From Maritimibacter sp. REDSEA-S28_B5 (lineage in GTDB: Bacteria > Pseudomonadota > Alphaproteobacteria > Rhodobacterales > Rhodobacteraceae), in NCBI GenBank assembly GCA_001626765.1, contig LUOO01000003.1:1-64000 (forward strand): a stretch of DNA of 64,000 nt, given 5' to 3'. The position numbers were made by a program, and so were the translations under genes. Below the pieces are notes generated by a model. The model saw only the letters and a list, made by a program, of their open reading frames with translations, was not told the DNA's origin and made no database searches. How positions within the stretch are numbered: the first letter of the stretch is position 1; every line of letters begins with the position of its first letter. Positions 16,089 to 26,433 of this stretch are shown one piece after another.

Positions 16089-17876
16089 ATGACGGATCGG
16101 GACGACACCGAGAGCACGCAGGTGCGGCAACCGGCACCGATCGGGCTGATCGGGCGGATTGCCATTGTGGCGGCCCTTGCGGCGGCCATCGCGGTCGTCT
16201 GGATCTCGAACAAGCTGCTCACCGAACGCTATACCGAAAGCACGCGGACGCGGGCAGAGCTGCGGCTCGCGCTCTATTCCGGGAACCTGCTGTCGGAGCT
16301 TCAGCGAAATTCGGTCGTGCCTCTTCTGCTGTCGCGCGACCCGGCCTTCATCTCGGCGCTCTCGTCGGAGGATTACCTCAACTCCTCGCAGCGGCTGATT
16401 TCCTACCGCGACGAGATCGGGGCGGCCTCGCTCCTGCTCCTTGACCAGAGCGGGCGCGCGGTGGCGGCGTCGGACCGCGAACGGCTGGGATCGACCCATC
16501 GTCAGACCCCCTATTTCGTCGAGGCGCTGCGCGCGTCGGACACGGTGTTCACCACGGCCCGGACCGAGGCAGGGGGCTACCAGTTCGCCTATTCGCGCAA
16601 GATCACCAACGGCGGGGCGCTCATCGGCGTGATCGTGGTCGAGGTGGATCTCACCAAGTTCGAAAAAAGCTGGGCCGGAATTTCCGACGCGGTCTTCGTC
16701 ACCGACAGCACCGGCACCGTGATCCTGACGACCGAACCCAAGTGGCGTGGCCTGCCCGAGAACGAGGCGCTCAACGTAATGCCCGCGCCCTCGGCCATCG
16801 AGACCGCGCTCAACAAGACCGCCGAATGGGCGGCGCTTCCGTCGGAGGCGTTTTTTACCGGCGACGACGTAATGCGGCAGGACGCGCGCATCCCGTTCCA
16901 AGGCTGGCGGATGACGTCTTTCACCACCTATGCCTCGGTGCGCGAGCGGGTGAACGGGGTTCTGGCGCTCGAGATCATGGCCTTTGCCATCCTCCTCGCG
17001 CTCGGGTTCTACGTGATGAGCCGTCGGGCCAATTCCGCCTCGCGGTTCTTTCAGCTCGAGAGCGAGGAACTGCGCAGCCTGAACGAGGCGCTCCAGCGTG
17101 AGATGAGCGAGCGCAAGAAGGCCGAGGAAAGCCTTCAAGTGGCCGAGCAGACGCTGCAACAGTCATCGAAACTCGCCGCTCTGGGCGAGATGTCGGCGGC
17201 GGTGAGCCATGAGCTCAATCAGCCGCTCGCCGCGATGAAGACCTATCTCGCCGGCGCCAAACTGCTCCTCCAACGCAAGCGGCCGGAAGAGGCGCTGTCG
17301 TCCTTCCAGCGCATCGACGACCTGATCGAACGCATGGGCGCGATCACCAAGCAGCTCAAGAGCTATGCCCGCAAGGGCGGCGATGCCTTTCAGCCCATGG
17401 ACGTGCGCCAGTCGATTTCTTCGGCGCTCTCGATGATGGAGCCGCAGCTCAAACGCCGCCAAGTGCGCATCACGCGCAACGTGCCGCGCGAACCGGTAAT
17501 GATCCTGGGCGACAACGTGCGGCTCGAGCAGGTGCTGATAAACCTGATGCGCAATGCCATCGACGCGACCAAGACCATCGACGACCCGCAGGTGGACATC
17601 CTTCTCACGGGCGGCGATCAGGTCCGGATCTCGGTCCGGGACAACGGTCCGGGGGTCGCGGATCTCGACCAGTTATTCGAACCTTTCTACACCACCAAGG
17701 CGCCGGGGGACGGCGTGGGGCTTGGCCTCGCCATCTCGTCGGGCATCGTGAACGACTTCGGCGGACGGCTCACGGCGCGTAACGGAACCGCCGGAGGGGC
17801 TGTATTCGAGGTAGAACTTCCTATCTTGAAGGACAGGAACAAGCGCTCGGACGCGGACGTTCAGGCTGCGGAATGA
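16089..17876 (+). CDS. dctB: DctB-type sensor histidine kinase
   Basis: A 595-residue membrane kinase. TM1 lies at about 22-40 and TM2 at about 292-314, flanking a large periplasmic sensor of the DctB double-PDC type. A coiled coil (about 325-365) leads to the HisKA box VSHELNQPLAAMKTYL with His374. The ATPase domain shows an N-box (MRNAIDATK), DNGPGV and the G2 box GVGLGLAISSGI. DctB proteins sense C4-dicarboxylates and phosphorylate DctD. The DctD-like gene follows 86 bases downstream. No dct transporter is adjacent; the TRAP set at 39-42 kb is a possible but unproven target. Confidence 0.88.
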   Translation: MTDRDDTESTQVRQPAPIGLIGRIAIVAALAAAIAVVWISNKLLTERYTESTRTRAELRLALYSGNLLSELQRNSVVPLLLSRDPAFISALSSEDYLNSSQRLISYRDEIGAASLLLLDQSGRAVAASDRERLGSTHRQTPYFVEALRASDTVFTTARTEAGGYQFAYSRKITNGGALIGVIVVEVDLTKFEKSWAGISDAVFVTDSTGTVILTTEPKWRGLPENEALNVMPAPSAIETALNKTAEWAALPSEAFFTGDDVMRQDARIPFQGWRMTSFTTYASVRERVNGVLALEIMAFAILLALGFYVMSRRANSASRFFQLESEELRSLNEALQREMSERKKAEESLQVAEQTLQQSSKLAALGEMSAAVSHELNQPLAAMKTYLAGAKLLLQRKRPEEALSSFQRIDDLIERMGAITKQLKSYARKGGDAFQPMDVRQSISSALSMMEPQLKRRQVRITRNVPREPVMILGDNVRLEQVLINLMRNAIDATKTIDDPQVDILLTGGDQVRISVRDNGPGVADLDQLFEPFYTTKAPGDGVGLGLAISSGIVNDFGGRLTARNGTAGGAVFEVELPILKDRNKRSDADVQAAE

Positions 17877-17962
17877 GCAGACACAAAGAAAAACAGACGA
17901 TACCCGGGTGGGATGGACCCGGCAGAAGGCCCCATGTGGGCGCGGAGGGTACATAACCAACC

Positions 17963-19294
17963 ATGGCACAGGCAATGAAAATAGCGATCGTCGACGACGA
18001 ACAGGATATGCGCCAGTCGATCAGCCAATGGCTCGCGCTCTCGGGTTTCGACACCGAGACCTTTCCTTCGGCTGAAGAGGCACTGAAATCCGTGGGGAGC
18101 GATTATCCCGGCGTGGTCATCTCGGACATCCGGATGCCCGGCATGGACGGGATGCAGTTCCTAAAGAAACTCATGAGTGTGGATTCTGCGCTCCCGGTCA
18201 TCATGATCACCGGTCACGGCGACGTGCCCATGGCGGTCGAGGCGATGCGGGTCGGGGCCTATGATTTCCTCGAGAAACCGTTCAACCCCGACCGGATGAC
18301 GGAGTTGGCGAAAAAAGCCACCCAGAACCGCCGCATGACGCTTGACGGGCGCATCCTGCGCCGCGAGCTGGGTGACGGCGGCACCATCATGAAGAAACTG
18401 GTGGGGGCCAGCCCGCTCATGGAGCGGCTGCGCGAGGACATCCTCGACATCGGGCAGGCCGAAGGTCACGTGCTGATCGAAGGCGAGACGGGGACGGGCA
18501 AGACGCTTGTCGCCCATGCGCTTCACGCCGTGGGGGCCAAGACCGGCCGCAAGTTCGTCGTGGTGCGCTGCGCCGGTCAGGACGAGGACGAGCTGGGCAA
18601 GCGGCTTTTCGGTCCGATGGAGGACGGCGGCGCGATTCCCTACGTGGAAGAGGCGCGCGGCGGAACGCTCGTGCTCGAGGATATCGAGGCGCTGCCCATG
18701 GTGCTGCAGGCCAAGCTCCTGTCATGGATGAACGATCAGGGCACGCCGCCCGAGACCCGGGTGGTCGCGGTCTGCAACCTGCAGGAGGCGGGCAAGACCT
18801 GCGAGGATTGCCTGCGCCCCGATCTGTTCTATCGCCTCGCCACCATGACCATCACGATCCCGCCGCTACGACAGCGAGGCGAAGACATCCTGATGCTCTT
18901 CACTCGCTTTGCAGATGGCTTTGCCGAGGAATACGGCTGCCCCGCACCGGGCGTGTCGGCGCAGGAGGCCGCGCAGCTTCTGCAGGCGCCGTGGCCGGGC
19001 AACATTCGCCAGCTCATCAACATCGCGGAACGTGCGGTGCTGCAATCGCGCCGGGGCACCGGCACGATTTCGTCGCTTCTGATGAACGACCATGACGACG
19101 TTTCGCCGGTGGTGACCACCGAGGGCAAGCCGCTCAAGGAGTACGTCGAGGCCTTCGAGCGGATGCTCATCGACAACACGATGCGCCGCCACAAGGGGTC
19201 CATCGTGGGCGTGATGGAGGAGCTTTGCCTGCCGCGCCGGACACTGAACGAGAAGATGGCCAAATACGGCTTGCAGCGGTCGGATTACCTCTGA
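17963..19294 (+). CDS. dctD: DctD/NtrC-type regulator lacking GAFTGA
   Basis: A 443-residue response regulator. The receiver domain has the acidic DD pair at 11-12, phospho-acceptor Asp55 (VISDIRMPGMD) and the late KP. An AAA+ domain follows with Walker A EGETGTGKT at about 173-181, a Walker B-like GGTLVLEDIE and the arginine-finger stretch RPDLFYRLATMTI. A Fis-type HTH ends the protein. The loop that should read GAFTGA and touch sigma-54 is missing: between LFG and the Walker B the sequence is PMEDGGAIPYVEEA. R. capsulatus NtrC also lacks GAFTGA and works without sigma-54, so this regulator is probably sigma-54 independent too. Confidence 0.87.
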   Translation: MAQAMKIAIVDDEQDMRQSISQWLALSGFDTETFPSAEEALKSVGSDYPGVVISDIRMPGMDGMQFLKKLMSVDSALPVIMITGHGDVPMAVEAMRVGAYDFLEKPFNPDRMTELAKKATQNRRMTLDGRILRRELGDGGTIMKKLVGASPLMERLREDILDIGQAEGHVLIEGETGTGKTLVAHALHAVGAKTGRKFVVVRCAGQDEDELGKRLFGPMEDGGAIPYVEEARGGTLVLEDIEALPMVLQAKLLSWMNDQGTPPETRVVAVCNLQEAGKTCEDCLRPDLFYRLATMTITIPPLRQRGEDILMLFTRFADGFAEEYGCPAPGVSAQEAAQLLQAPWPGNIRQLINIAERAVLQSRRGTGTISSLLMNDHDDVSPVVTTEGKPLKEYVEAFERMLIDNTMRRHKGSIVGVMEELCLPRRTLNEKMAKYGLQRSDYL

Positions 19295-19321
19295 CCCAGC
19301 AATTCCATGAAGCACAAAGGA

Positions 19322-19349
19322 AAACGGCGGACCGAAAGGCCCGCCGTTT
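19322..19349. terminator. Bidirectional terminator between dctD and csp
   Basis: AAACGGCGG (19322-19330) pairs with CCGCCGTTT (19341-19349). The plus strand continues CTGATT and the minus strand TTCCTTTG, so it can serve both convergent genes. Confidence 0.7.
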
Positions 19350-19372
19350 CTGATTCCGGTGCTGCGTCTGGC

Positions 19373-19579
19373 TCAGGCCAGTTCGATGTTCCCGGCGGAT
19401 TCGCGGCCGTCACGGCCAGCTTGCAGCTCGTAGGTCACTTTCTGACCATCGGGCAGCTCGCGCAGACCAGCGCGTTCCACGGCGGAGATGTGAACGAACA
19501 CGTCCTTGCCGCCATCTTCCGGTTGAATGAAGCCGAAGCCTTTGGTTGCGTTGAACCACTTCACGGTGCCATTGGCCAT
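19373..19579 (-). CDS. cspA: Cold-shock domain protein
   Basis: A 68-residue CspA-family RNA chaperone. The start is MANGTVKWFN, with RNP1 in KGFGFIQP and RNP2 in VFVHISA. The chosen start at 19579 has AAGGAA upstream; the longer frame to 19786 has no family support. About 260 bases separate it from the divergent dedA gene, leaving room for a long 5' leader, which is typical for csp genes. Confidence 0.95.
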   Translation of the reverse strand: MANGTVKWFNATKGFGFIQPEDGGKDVFVHISAVERAGLRELPDGQKVTYELQAGRDGRESAGNIELA

Positions 19580-19839
19580 CGCGTGTTTCCTTCTATATAT
19601 GCTGCCCGCGAGATTGCGGCAGCCCGGCAGGTCAGAGCGATTAAGCAGACTGGGCCGGTGAAGGAGACAGTAGGCAGTCGGTAACGTAGCGGGTTCAATG
19701 TAGCGCATTTGTTCCGCTCCGCCAATGATTTTTCGCTGTCGGTCGCAGGGGCGGCGAGGTGCTGCCGGAGGCGGACCACTTCTCATCTTCCGGGAAACTG
19801 CTAGTCTTCGCCCGCTTGACCGGCTGAAGGAATGCGCCA

Positions 19840-20412
19840 GTGGACAGCTTCGTTTCTCACTATGGTCTTGCGGCGATCTTCATCGGATGCCTGCTCGAAG
19901 GCGAAACTGTCGCCATCGCCGGGGGACTACTGGCGCATCGTCACCTTCTCGTTCCGTGGCAGGTCGTCGCCACTGTGGCGGCGGCGGTCTTTGTCTCGGA
20001 CATGGGGTATTTCCTGCTGGCCCGGCGCTACCGGAGCCACCGGCGCATGCGCGGGTTCGCCGAGCGCCCCGCTTTTGCCCGTGCGTTGCGGGTGATGGGG
20101 CGCAACCCGACGCTTCTGGCCGCGTCTTTCCGCTTTGTGCCCGGTATGCGCATCGTGGGGCCGGTCGCGCTTGGTCAATCCGGGTTCCCGCCGGTGCGCT
20201 TCGCGCTCATCGCGGGGTGTGCGGGCATCCTTTGGTCGACGTTCTACGTCACCGCGGGGCACGCGGTCGGGGTGGCGGTTCATGCTTTGCTCGGGGACCT
20301 GGCGCGGGATCGCTGGTTGATCTCGGTGCCGGTCGCGCTGGTGCTGGGTGTCGGAGCGGTGCTCCTTGCGCGGCGTATGCGCCGGGTGCGGCGCGGCCTG
20401 CGTCCGTCCTAG
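19840..20412 (+). CDS. DedA/VTT-family membrane protein
   Basis: A 190-residue DedA-type membrane protein; DedA proteins act as lipid (undecaprenyl-phosphate or phospholipid) translocases. The family Glu is in LEGETVAIAGG, followed by the re-entrant FRFVPGMRIVGPVALG motif with its conserved Arg and Gly. Four or five hydrophobic segments are evident. The start is GTG with GAAGGA upstream. The stop overlaps the convergent AEC gene by four bases. Confidence 0.88.
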   Translation: MDSFVSHYGLAAIFIGCLLEGETVAIAGGLLAHRHLLVPWQVVATVAAAVFVSDMGYFLLARRYRSHRRMRGFAERPAFARALRVMGRNPTLLAASFRFVPGMRIVGPVALGQSGFPPVRFALIAGCAGILWSTFYVTAGHAVGVAVHALLGDLARDRWLISVPVALVLGVGAVLLARRMRRVRRGLRPS

Positions 20413-21311
20413 AGCAGGACCGCGAGCACCAGCGGGATCGACAGGGCGCAGACCAGCGTCTGCAAGGTCACGATCCCGGCCATGAGCGTCCCGTCACCGC
20501 CCATCTGGCGGGTGAGAACATAGGCCGATGTCGCCGTGGGGATGGCCGAGAAGAGGACGAGGACCTGCGCCTCGATTCCCGAGAGTCCCATGGCCCAGGC
20601 GACCGCAGTGGCGAGCGCCGGCATGGCGGCGAGGCGCAGCACGGTGTTGCCCGCGAGCGCGGGGATGTCACGCGTGAGCGTCGCCGGTTGCAGTGCCGCG
20701 CCCACGCAGAGAAGGCCCAGGGGCAGGCTCGCGCGGGCGAGGAGGTCGAGAAATCCGTCGCTGCCGAAGGGCAGGCCGATGCCGGAGACCGCGAGCGCCG
20801 CGCCGATCAGGCAGCCAAGGATGAGCGGGTTCGTAAGAAGCATCTTCGCGAGCGTGCCCGGGCGGCGCAGCGTGCCGCCGTCGGTGAGCGCGAGAATCGA
20901 CAGGACATTCACCAGCGGCACGGCAACGGCGAGGTAGACGGCGGCGCGGGTCAACCCCTCGGTGCCCAGAAGGCTCCCGGTCACGGCGAGGCCCAGGTAG
21001 GTGTTGAAGCGGATCACGCCCTGGAGCGCAGGGCCGAAGCGGCTGGGCGGCGTGGGTTTCAGGCGGCGTGCGGCCACCATGACGACGCTCGCGATCAGGA
21101 TCGTGACGACTGCGGCCCCGCCCAACCGCAGGATCGCGGGATCGCCCATCGGCGCCCGCACGAGCGAGACGATGAGCAGCGCCGGGAACAGCGTGTAGTA
21201 ATTGAGCCGCTCGGCCGAAGCCCAGAACTCCCGGCTCGGAAACCCGGCACGGGCGAGGGCGTAGCCAAGGACGATGAGGGCGAAGAGGGGCCAGATGGTG
21301 GTGAAGAGCAA
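20409..21311 (-). CDS. AEC-family transporter
   Basis: A 300-residue membrane protein of the auxin efflux carrier family, with about ten hydrophobic helices arranged as two five-helix repeats. The N-terminal repeat includes LNYYTLFPALLI and the C-terminal repeat contains SAIPTATSAYVLTRQMGGD, a family signature. Bacterial members export organic acids or amino acid derivatives such as malate; the substrate here is unknown. It lies between dedA and fumC. Confidence 0.87.
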   Translation of the reverse strand: MLFTTIWPLFALIVLGYALARAGFPSREFWASAERLNYYTLFPALLIVSLVRAPMGDPAILRLGGAAVVTILIASVVMVAARRLKPTPPSRFGPALQGVIRFNTYLGLAVTGSLLGTEGLTRAAVYLAVAVPLVNVLSILALTDGGTLRRPGTLAKMLLTNPLILGCLIGAALAVSGIGLPFGSDGFLDLLARASLPLGLLCVGAALQPATLTRDIPALAGNTVLRLAAMPALATAVAWAMGLSGIEAQVLVLFSAIPTATSAYVLTRQMGGDGTLMAGIVTLQTLVCALSIPLVLAVLL

Positions 21312-21374
21312 AGGGGACTCCGGGTCGTTGACACCGGGTTAGCAGGCTGCGCGGGGACGGGCCAGTCCGCCCAA

Positions 21375-21407
21375 ACGAAAACGGCGCGCCGGGTGGGGCG
21401 CGCCGTT
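21375..21407 (-). terminator. Rho-independent terminator after fumC
   Basis: ACGGCGCGCC pairs perfectly with GGCGCGCCGT (21381-21390 and 21397-21406). On the minus strand the stem is followed by TTTCGTTT. Confidence 0.8.
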
Positions 21408-21423
21408 CGGGATGTCTCTGGCC

Positions 21424-22815
21424 TTACTTCGGCCCGATCATGTCCTCGGGCCGAACGACGCGGTCGAACGTCTCTTCGTCGACAAACCCCAGCCCGATCG
21501 CCTCTTCCTTCAGGGTCGTTCCGTTCTTGTGCGCGGTCTTGGCGACCTTGGTGGCGTTGTCGTAGCCGATGGTGGGGGCGAGGGCCGTGACCAGCATCAG
21601 GCTCTCCTTCATCAGCTTCTCGATACGCGCTTCGTTGGCCTCGATCCCGTTCAGCATCCGCTCGGTAAAGCTGTCGGCGGCGTCACCCAGAAGCTGCATC
21701 GACTGGAGCAGGTTGTAGGCCATCATCGGGTTGTAGACGTTAAGCTCGAAGTGGCCCTGCGAGCCTGCGAACTTGATCGCGGCGTCGTTGCCCATGATGT
21801 GGGCGGCGACCTGCGTCAGCGCCTCGGCCTGCGTCGGGTTCACCTTGCCGGGCATGATCGACGAGCCCGGTTCGTTTTCCGGCAGGATCAGCTCGCCCAG
21901 ACCCGAGCGCGGGCCGGAGCCCAGGAAGCGGATGTCGTTGGCGATCTTGTAGGCGGCACCTGCGGTGGTCGCGATGGCGCCGGACATGAAGACCATGGCG
22001 TCATGGGCCGAGAGCGCTTCGAACTTGTTCGGGGCGGTGACGAAGGGCAGGCCGGTGATCTCGGCCATGTTGGCCGCGACATCCTCGCCCCAACCGGGAC
22101 GGGTGTTGAGCCCGGTGCCGACGGCGGTGCCGCCCTGCGCAAGCTCATAGATCCCCGGCAGCGCGAGCTTGATCCGGGCGATGCCGTTCTCGATCATCTT
22201 GGCGTAGCCCGAGAACTCCTGCCCAAGGGTCAGGGGTGTCGCGTCCTGCGTGTGGGTGCGCCCGATCTTGATGATGTCCTTGAACTGCTCGGACTTGGCG
22301 ACCAGTCCCTTGTGGAGTTTTTCAAGCCCCGGCAGCAGTACGTCGCGCGCGGTCATCGCGGCGGCGATGTGCATGGCGGTGGGGAATGTGTCGTTGGACG
22401 ACTGGCCCATGTTGCAGTGATCGTTCGGGTGGACGGGCTTTTTCGAGCCGATCTCGCCACCGAGGATCTCGATCGCGCGGTTCGAGATGACTTCGTTGGC
22501 GTTCATGTTCGACTGTGTGCCCGATCCGGTCTGCCAGACGACCAGAGGGAAGTTGTCGTCGAACTTGCCCTCGATCACCTCGCCAGCCGCCTCGATGATC
22601 GCGTCGGCGATGGTCGCGTCCATGTCGCCCGAGGCCTTGTTCGCCTGCGCGCAGGCCTTCTTGATCACGCCAAGCGCGCGCACCACGGCGACGGGCTGCT
22701 TTTCCCAGCCGATGGGGAAGTTCAGGAGCGAACGCTGGGTCTGCGCGCCCCAGTATTTGTCGCTGGGCACTTCGAGCGGGCCGAAGCTGTCGGTTTCGGT
22801 GCGTGTCGCGGTCAT
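21424..22815 (-). CDS. fumC: Class II fumarate hydratase
   Basis: FumC interconverts fumarate and L-malate in the TCA cycle without an iron-sulfur cluster. The 463-residue product is full length. The family signature is [13 protein letters not shown] at about 318-330, containing the catalytic Ser loop. Substrate-binding motifs are [23 protein letters not shown] and [12 protein letters not shown]. It is transcribed alone and ends in a strong terminator. Confidence 0.97.
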   Translation of the reverse strand: MTATRTETDSFGPLEVPSDKYWGAQTQRSLLNFPIGWEKQPVAVVRALGVIKKACAQANKASGDMDATIADAIIEAAGEVIEGKFDDNFPLVVWQTGSGTQSNMNANEVISNRAIEILGGEIGSKKPVHPNDHCNMGQSSNDTFPTAMHIAAAMTARDVLLPGLEKLHKGLVAKSEQFKDIIKIGRTHTQDATPLTLGQEFSGYAKMIENGIARIKLALPGIYELAQGGTAVGTGLNTRPGWGEDVAANMAEITGLPFVTAPNKFEALSAHDAMVFMSGAIATTAGAAYKIANDIRFLGSGPRSGLGELILPENEPGSSIMPGKVNPTQAEALTQVAAHIMGNDAAIKFAGSQGHFELNVYNPMMAYNLLQSMQLLGDAADSFTERMLNGIEANEARIEKLMKESLMLVTALAPTIGYDNATKVAKTAHKNGTTLKEEAIGLGFVDEETFDRVVRPEDMIGPK

Positions 22816-22875
22816 AATGAGGCCTCCGGATCAGAATCTGCGGCCTTCATAGCACCTGTTTTCCAAGGTTCAACG

Positions 22876-23430
22876 TCAATGCTGTATACGATGGAATGCA
22901 AAGACATGGGCGGGCGGGAGGTTTGCCCAGACCATGCCCCGGTAGGTAGCGGTAACACCCAGTTCGGCCTGCATCGCCGTCGAAATCGGGGCGCGGGGCG
23001 AATAGGTGATCTGCGAAAACCAGCCGCCGGGGGCCATGATGTCCATGGCGCGCCCCACCACCTCGCGCTGGATCTGCGGGCGGGCGAGAACGGGCACGCC
23101 CGAGATGACCGCGCCCACGTCGGTGAGGCCGATCTTGCGGATGTCCTGCGCCGGACGATTGAGAACGCGCACGCCGGGGAATCGCTCGCGCAGCATCGCG
23201 CAGAAGGCCTCGTTCGTTTCGAGAAGCGTCAGACGCGATGGGGCGACGCCGCGAGCGAGAATGACCCGAGTGAAGCTGCCGGTGCCCGGCCCGATTTCGA
23301 CGATGGGTCCGTCGACCTGTTCGAGGCCCCGCGTCATCTTCTTGGCCACGGCCTGCGACGAGGGCGCGATGGCGACGACCTCGCCGGGGCGGCGCAGGGT
23401 TTCCTTCAGGAACAGGCGGGCGGTGGACAT
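22876..23430 (-). CDS. PmtA-like SAM methyltransferase
   Basis: A 184-residue class I SAM-dependent methyltransferase. The SAM-binding motif I is VEIGPGTGSFTR at about 44-55, preceded by AIAPSSQAVAKKM, which is typical of rhizobial PmtA-type phospholipid N-methyltransferases and related rRNA-methylase-like proteins. VISGVPVL corresponds to the later family motif and the C-terminus ends with NLPPAHVFAF. A role in methylating phosphatidylethanolamine towards phosphatidylcholine is plausible but unproven. It lies upstream of fumC on the same strand, 60 bases away. Confidence 0.75.
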   Translation of the reverse strand: MSTARLFLKETLRRPGEVVAIAPSSQAVAKKMTRGLEQVDGPIVEIGPGTGSFTRVILARGVAPSRLTLLETNEAFCAMLRERFPGVRVLNRPAQDIRKIGLTDVGAVISGVPVLARPQIQREVVGRAMDIMAPGGWFSQITYSPRAPISTAMQAELGVTATYRGMVWANLPPAHVFAFHRIQH

Positions 23431-23515
23431 GGGGTGCGCTCCTCTGGCGGTTTGACCAGCAGGAACACCCTGTGCGTATCGGCGGTGTGACGGGGGCGTG
23501 AAGTTTCGGTGACGC

Positions 23516-24013
23516 CTAGGGCTTGCGGAAGCTGTCGAGGCTCACGACCTCGGCGTCCTTCTTGGGCGCGTCGTCCCTGACCGGCTTGGGCGCGGGGCGC
23601 TTGTCGGCAGGGCGCTTGTCCGACAGGGTCTCGACTTCGTCTTCTTCCTCGTCGTCCTCGCCCTGGGTTTCGAACCGCAGGCCGAATTCGACCGAAGGAT
23701 CGACGAAGGTGCGGATCGCGTCGAAGGGGATGAACATGCGTTCGGGATTGTCCCCGAAGTTGAGCGTCACCGCAAAGCCGTCCTCGCCCACCTGCAGATC
23801 GTCGAACCAATGCTGCATGACGATGGTCATGTCTTCGGGAAAGCGGTCCGACAGCCAGTCGGCCAGTTCCACGTCCGGGTGCATCGTGTCGAAGGTGATG
23901 AAGAAATGATGCGCACCGGGCAATCCGCCCTCGGCCACTTCGGTCAGAACCTGACGGATCAGGCCACGCATGGCGGCATGCATCAGGTTTCCGTAATCAA
24001 TGGACCGCGACAT
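23516..24013 (-). CDS. sspB: ClpXP adaptor SspB (alpha type)
   Basis: SspB tethers ssrA-tagged proteins to ClpX for degradation by ClpXP. The 165-residue product shows the alphaproteobacterial form: the start SIDYGNLMHAAMRGLIR, the segment HHFFITFDTMHPDVEL and VTLNFGDNPERMFIPFDAI forming the tag-binding core. An acidic linker (EDDEEEDEVE) runs to a short C-terminal tail, VVSLDSFRKP, expected to dock on the ClpX zinc-binding domain. The tmRNA gene that makes the tag lies only about 1.3 kb away. Confidence 0.93.
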   Translation of the reverse strand: MSRSIDYGNLMHAAMRGLIRQVLTEVAEGGLPGAHHFFITFDTMHPDVELADWLSDRFPEDMTIVMQHWFDDLQVGEDGFAVTLNFGDNPERMFIPFDAIRTFVDPSVEFGLRFETQGEDDEEEDEVETLSDKRPADKRPAPKPVRDDAPKKDAEVVSLDSFRKP

Positions 24014-24094
24014 CTGGTTCCTCAGGCGTTCTTTCCCCTCACCATACGGGATTCGGGGGCGATGAAAAGTGGCCCAGGGGGGATTTAGGAAAGG

Positions 24095-25195
<1,101 letters not shown>

Positions 25196-25306
25196 GGCCC
25201 CAGATTGCAGGGGTTTGTGACGGGGGCAAGACGGGTCATGCTGGGACACATGGAGCACCAGATCAGGTCCGGGACCCCGCTCTGTTTGGCAGAAAGCTGC
25301 AAGGGC

Positions 25307-25326
25307 GGTGCGCATGGATGCGCACC
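25307..25326. repeat. Perfect inverted repeat downstream of ssrA
   Basis: GGTGCGCAT and ATGCGCACC flank a GG centre, giving a 9-bp stem hairpin. No T-run follows on either strand. It could be a fragment of a dispersed repeat or a processing or termination structure for the tmRNA transcript. Confidence 0.5.
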
Positions 25327-25344
25327 CTACGGTCTGGAATGGGG

Positions 25345-25662
25345 GGATTAGGTGCAGGTTTCTGTTGCCAGGTACCTGCGAACCCCGCCTTACGCTGCTA
25401 GGCGCAAGGGCTTAATTTTCGGTTTTTCTCACCGCTTACGCAGCGAGAGCGACCGGAGCACGATTGTCGTTGGCAATTATGCATTGTGAACCGATAACGG
25501 TGGTATCTCACCGGGACAAAGCTAACCCCTTTAGACGTTCGTCGATCCTGTTTCGGCCCCAGAACCCCCCAACGAAGGGATTTTGGTGGAGCCGCCGGGT
25601 ACCGCCCCCGGGTCCGATCCGCGTATTACGAGCGCGTTTATGTCCATAGTCCCCGAAGGGAC
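25345..25662 (-). ncRNA. ssrA: Two-piece (permuted) tmRNA
   Basis: On the minus strand the acceptor piece comes first, ending in GGCGGCTCCACCA with CCA at 25584-25586. A short intervening spacer follows, and the coding piece begins at 25560 with GGGGCCGAAACAGGATCGAC. GGGGCCG pairs with CGGCUCC to form the alanine-type acceptor stem, including the G-U pair at the third position. The tag reading frame at 25436-25474 (GCC start, TAA stop) encodes ANDNRAPVALAA. This permuted arrangement is the standard alphaproteobacterial form. tmRNA rescues stalled ribosomes and tags nascent chains for SspB/ClpXP. The outer ends are estimates: the 5' end from the promoter, the 3' end from the last pseudoknot (CAGGTACCTG...ACCTGC). 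Confidence 0.93.
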
Positions 25663-25668
25663 GAGACA

Positions 25669-25697
25669 GATATAGGCAGGGCGCTCGCGCTTGAAAA
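25669..25697 (-). promoter_or_regulatory. Promoter of ssrA
   Basis: On the minus strand TTTTCA (25692-25697) and TATATC (25669-25674) are separated by 17 bases, a good housekeeping-type promoter. Transcription would start near 25662, just before the acceptor piece. Confidence 0.55.
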
Positions 25698-25717
25698 GGG
25701 GTCTTGCGAAAGCGTCT

Positions 25718-26348
25718 TCAGTCCGCCCGCGCCTCACGCAGTTCCGCGGCGATCCTGCGCGTGTAGTTTTCGATCTCGGCCAGATTGGCCAGCACCTCGG
25801 GCACGTCGCGGTTGGTGAGGCCAAGGTGGATGCGCTGGTGCTTGCGGCTGATCCGGGCGCGGGAGCGTGCGGTGAAGGTCACCATGTTCATGAGCGGCTG
25901 CATCGCCTCGACCGCGCCCGCGAGCTGGTAGGCGAGCACCGGGTTGCCCGTGGCATCGACGAGCGCGCGGTGAAAGGCCACGTCCGAGGCGCAAAAGGCT
26001 TCGTCCGAGAGGCTTTCGTCCTGCTGGCGCGTGATCTCGTCGCGCATCCGGGCGAGGTTGTCGTCTCTCCGGCGGGCGCAGGCGAGCGGCACACAGGCGG
26101 CCTCGAGCGCGAAGCGCGCCTCGACCGCCGTGTCGAAGTCCACGTCAGAGCCGTTTCAGCGCCTCGCGCACGGTGGGGCGGGACACGCCGAAACTGTCGG
26201 ACAATTCCGCTTCGGACGGGAGCCGCTCATCCACGCGCAGGGTGCCCGCGACGATCGCCGCGCGGATCGCATCGGCGATCTGGGCAGAGAGGTCACGGGT
26301 GCCTTCAAGGTCGGTCCTGAGGGGGCCTGATGGGCTGCTCGACATCAC
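25718..26348 (-). pseudogene. FadR/GntR regulator split by internal deletion
   Basis: Two abutting ORFs together make a damaged FadR-subfamily regulator. The upstream ORF (26145-26348, 67 aa) is a winged HTH with LPSEAELSDSFGVSRPTVRE, and stops right after ALKRL. The downstream ORF (25718-26143, 141 aa, GTG start) is an FCD ligand-binding domain starting DFDTAVEARFALE, with the metal-site pattern of Asp and His residues (CASDVAFHRALV). They are one base apart and in different frames. An intact protein would have about 30 to 45 more residues here (the wing and linker), so a deletion near 26144 removed them and shifted the frame. A palindromic operator still lies in front of it, facing acuI. 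Confidence 0.82.
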
Positions 26349-26385
26349 GTCACACTCTGTCCGATGGGCTTCTCATTCGTGGTTT

Positions 26386-26404
26386 CCAAATGTATGACAT
26401 TTGG
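26386..26404. promoter_or_regulatory. Palindromic operator between gntR and acuI
   Basis: CCAAATGT-ATG-ACATTTGG is a perfect inverted repeat with 8-base arms in the 85-base gap between the divergent genes. Its TGTnnnACA core has the form of FadR/FCD-family operators, so it is likely the binding site of the neighbouring, now broken, regulator. Confidence 0.7.
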
Positions 26405-26433
26405 GAATCGCGTTTGCAACAAGGGAGGCACCG

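Noticed and set aside
21412..23490. 692-codon ORF opposite fumC
   Set aside because: Shadow of fumC and the methyltransferase; no recognisable motif.
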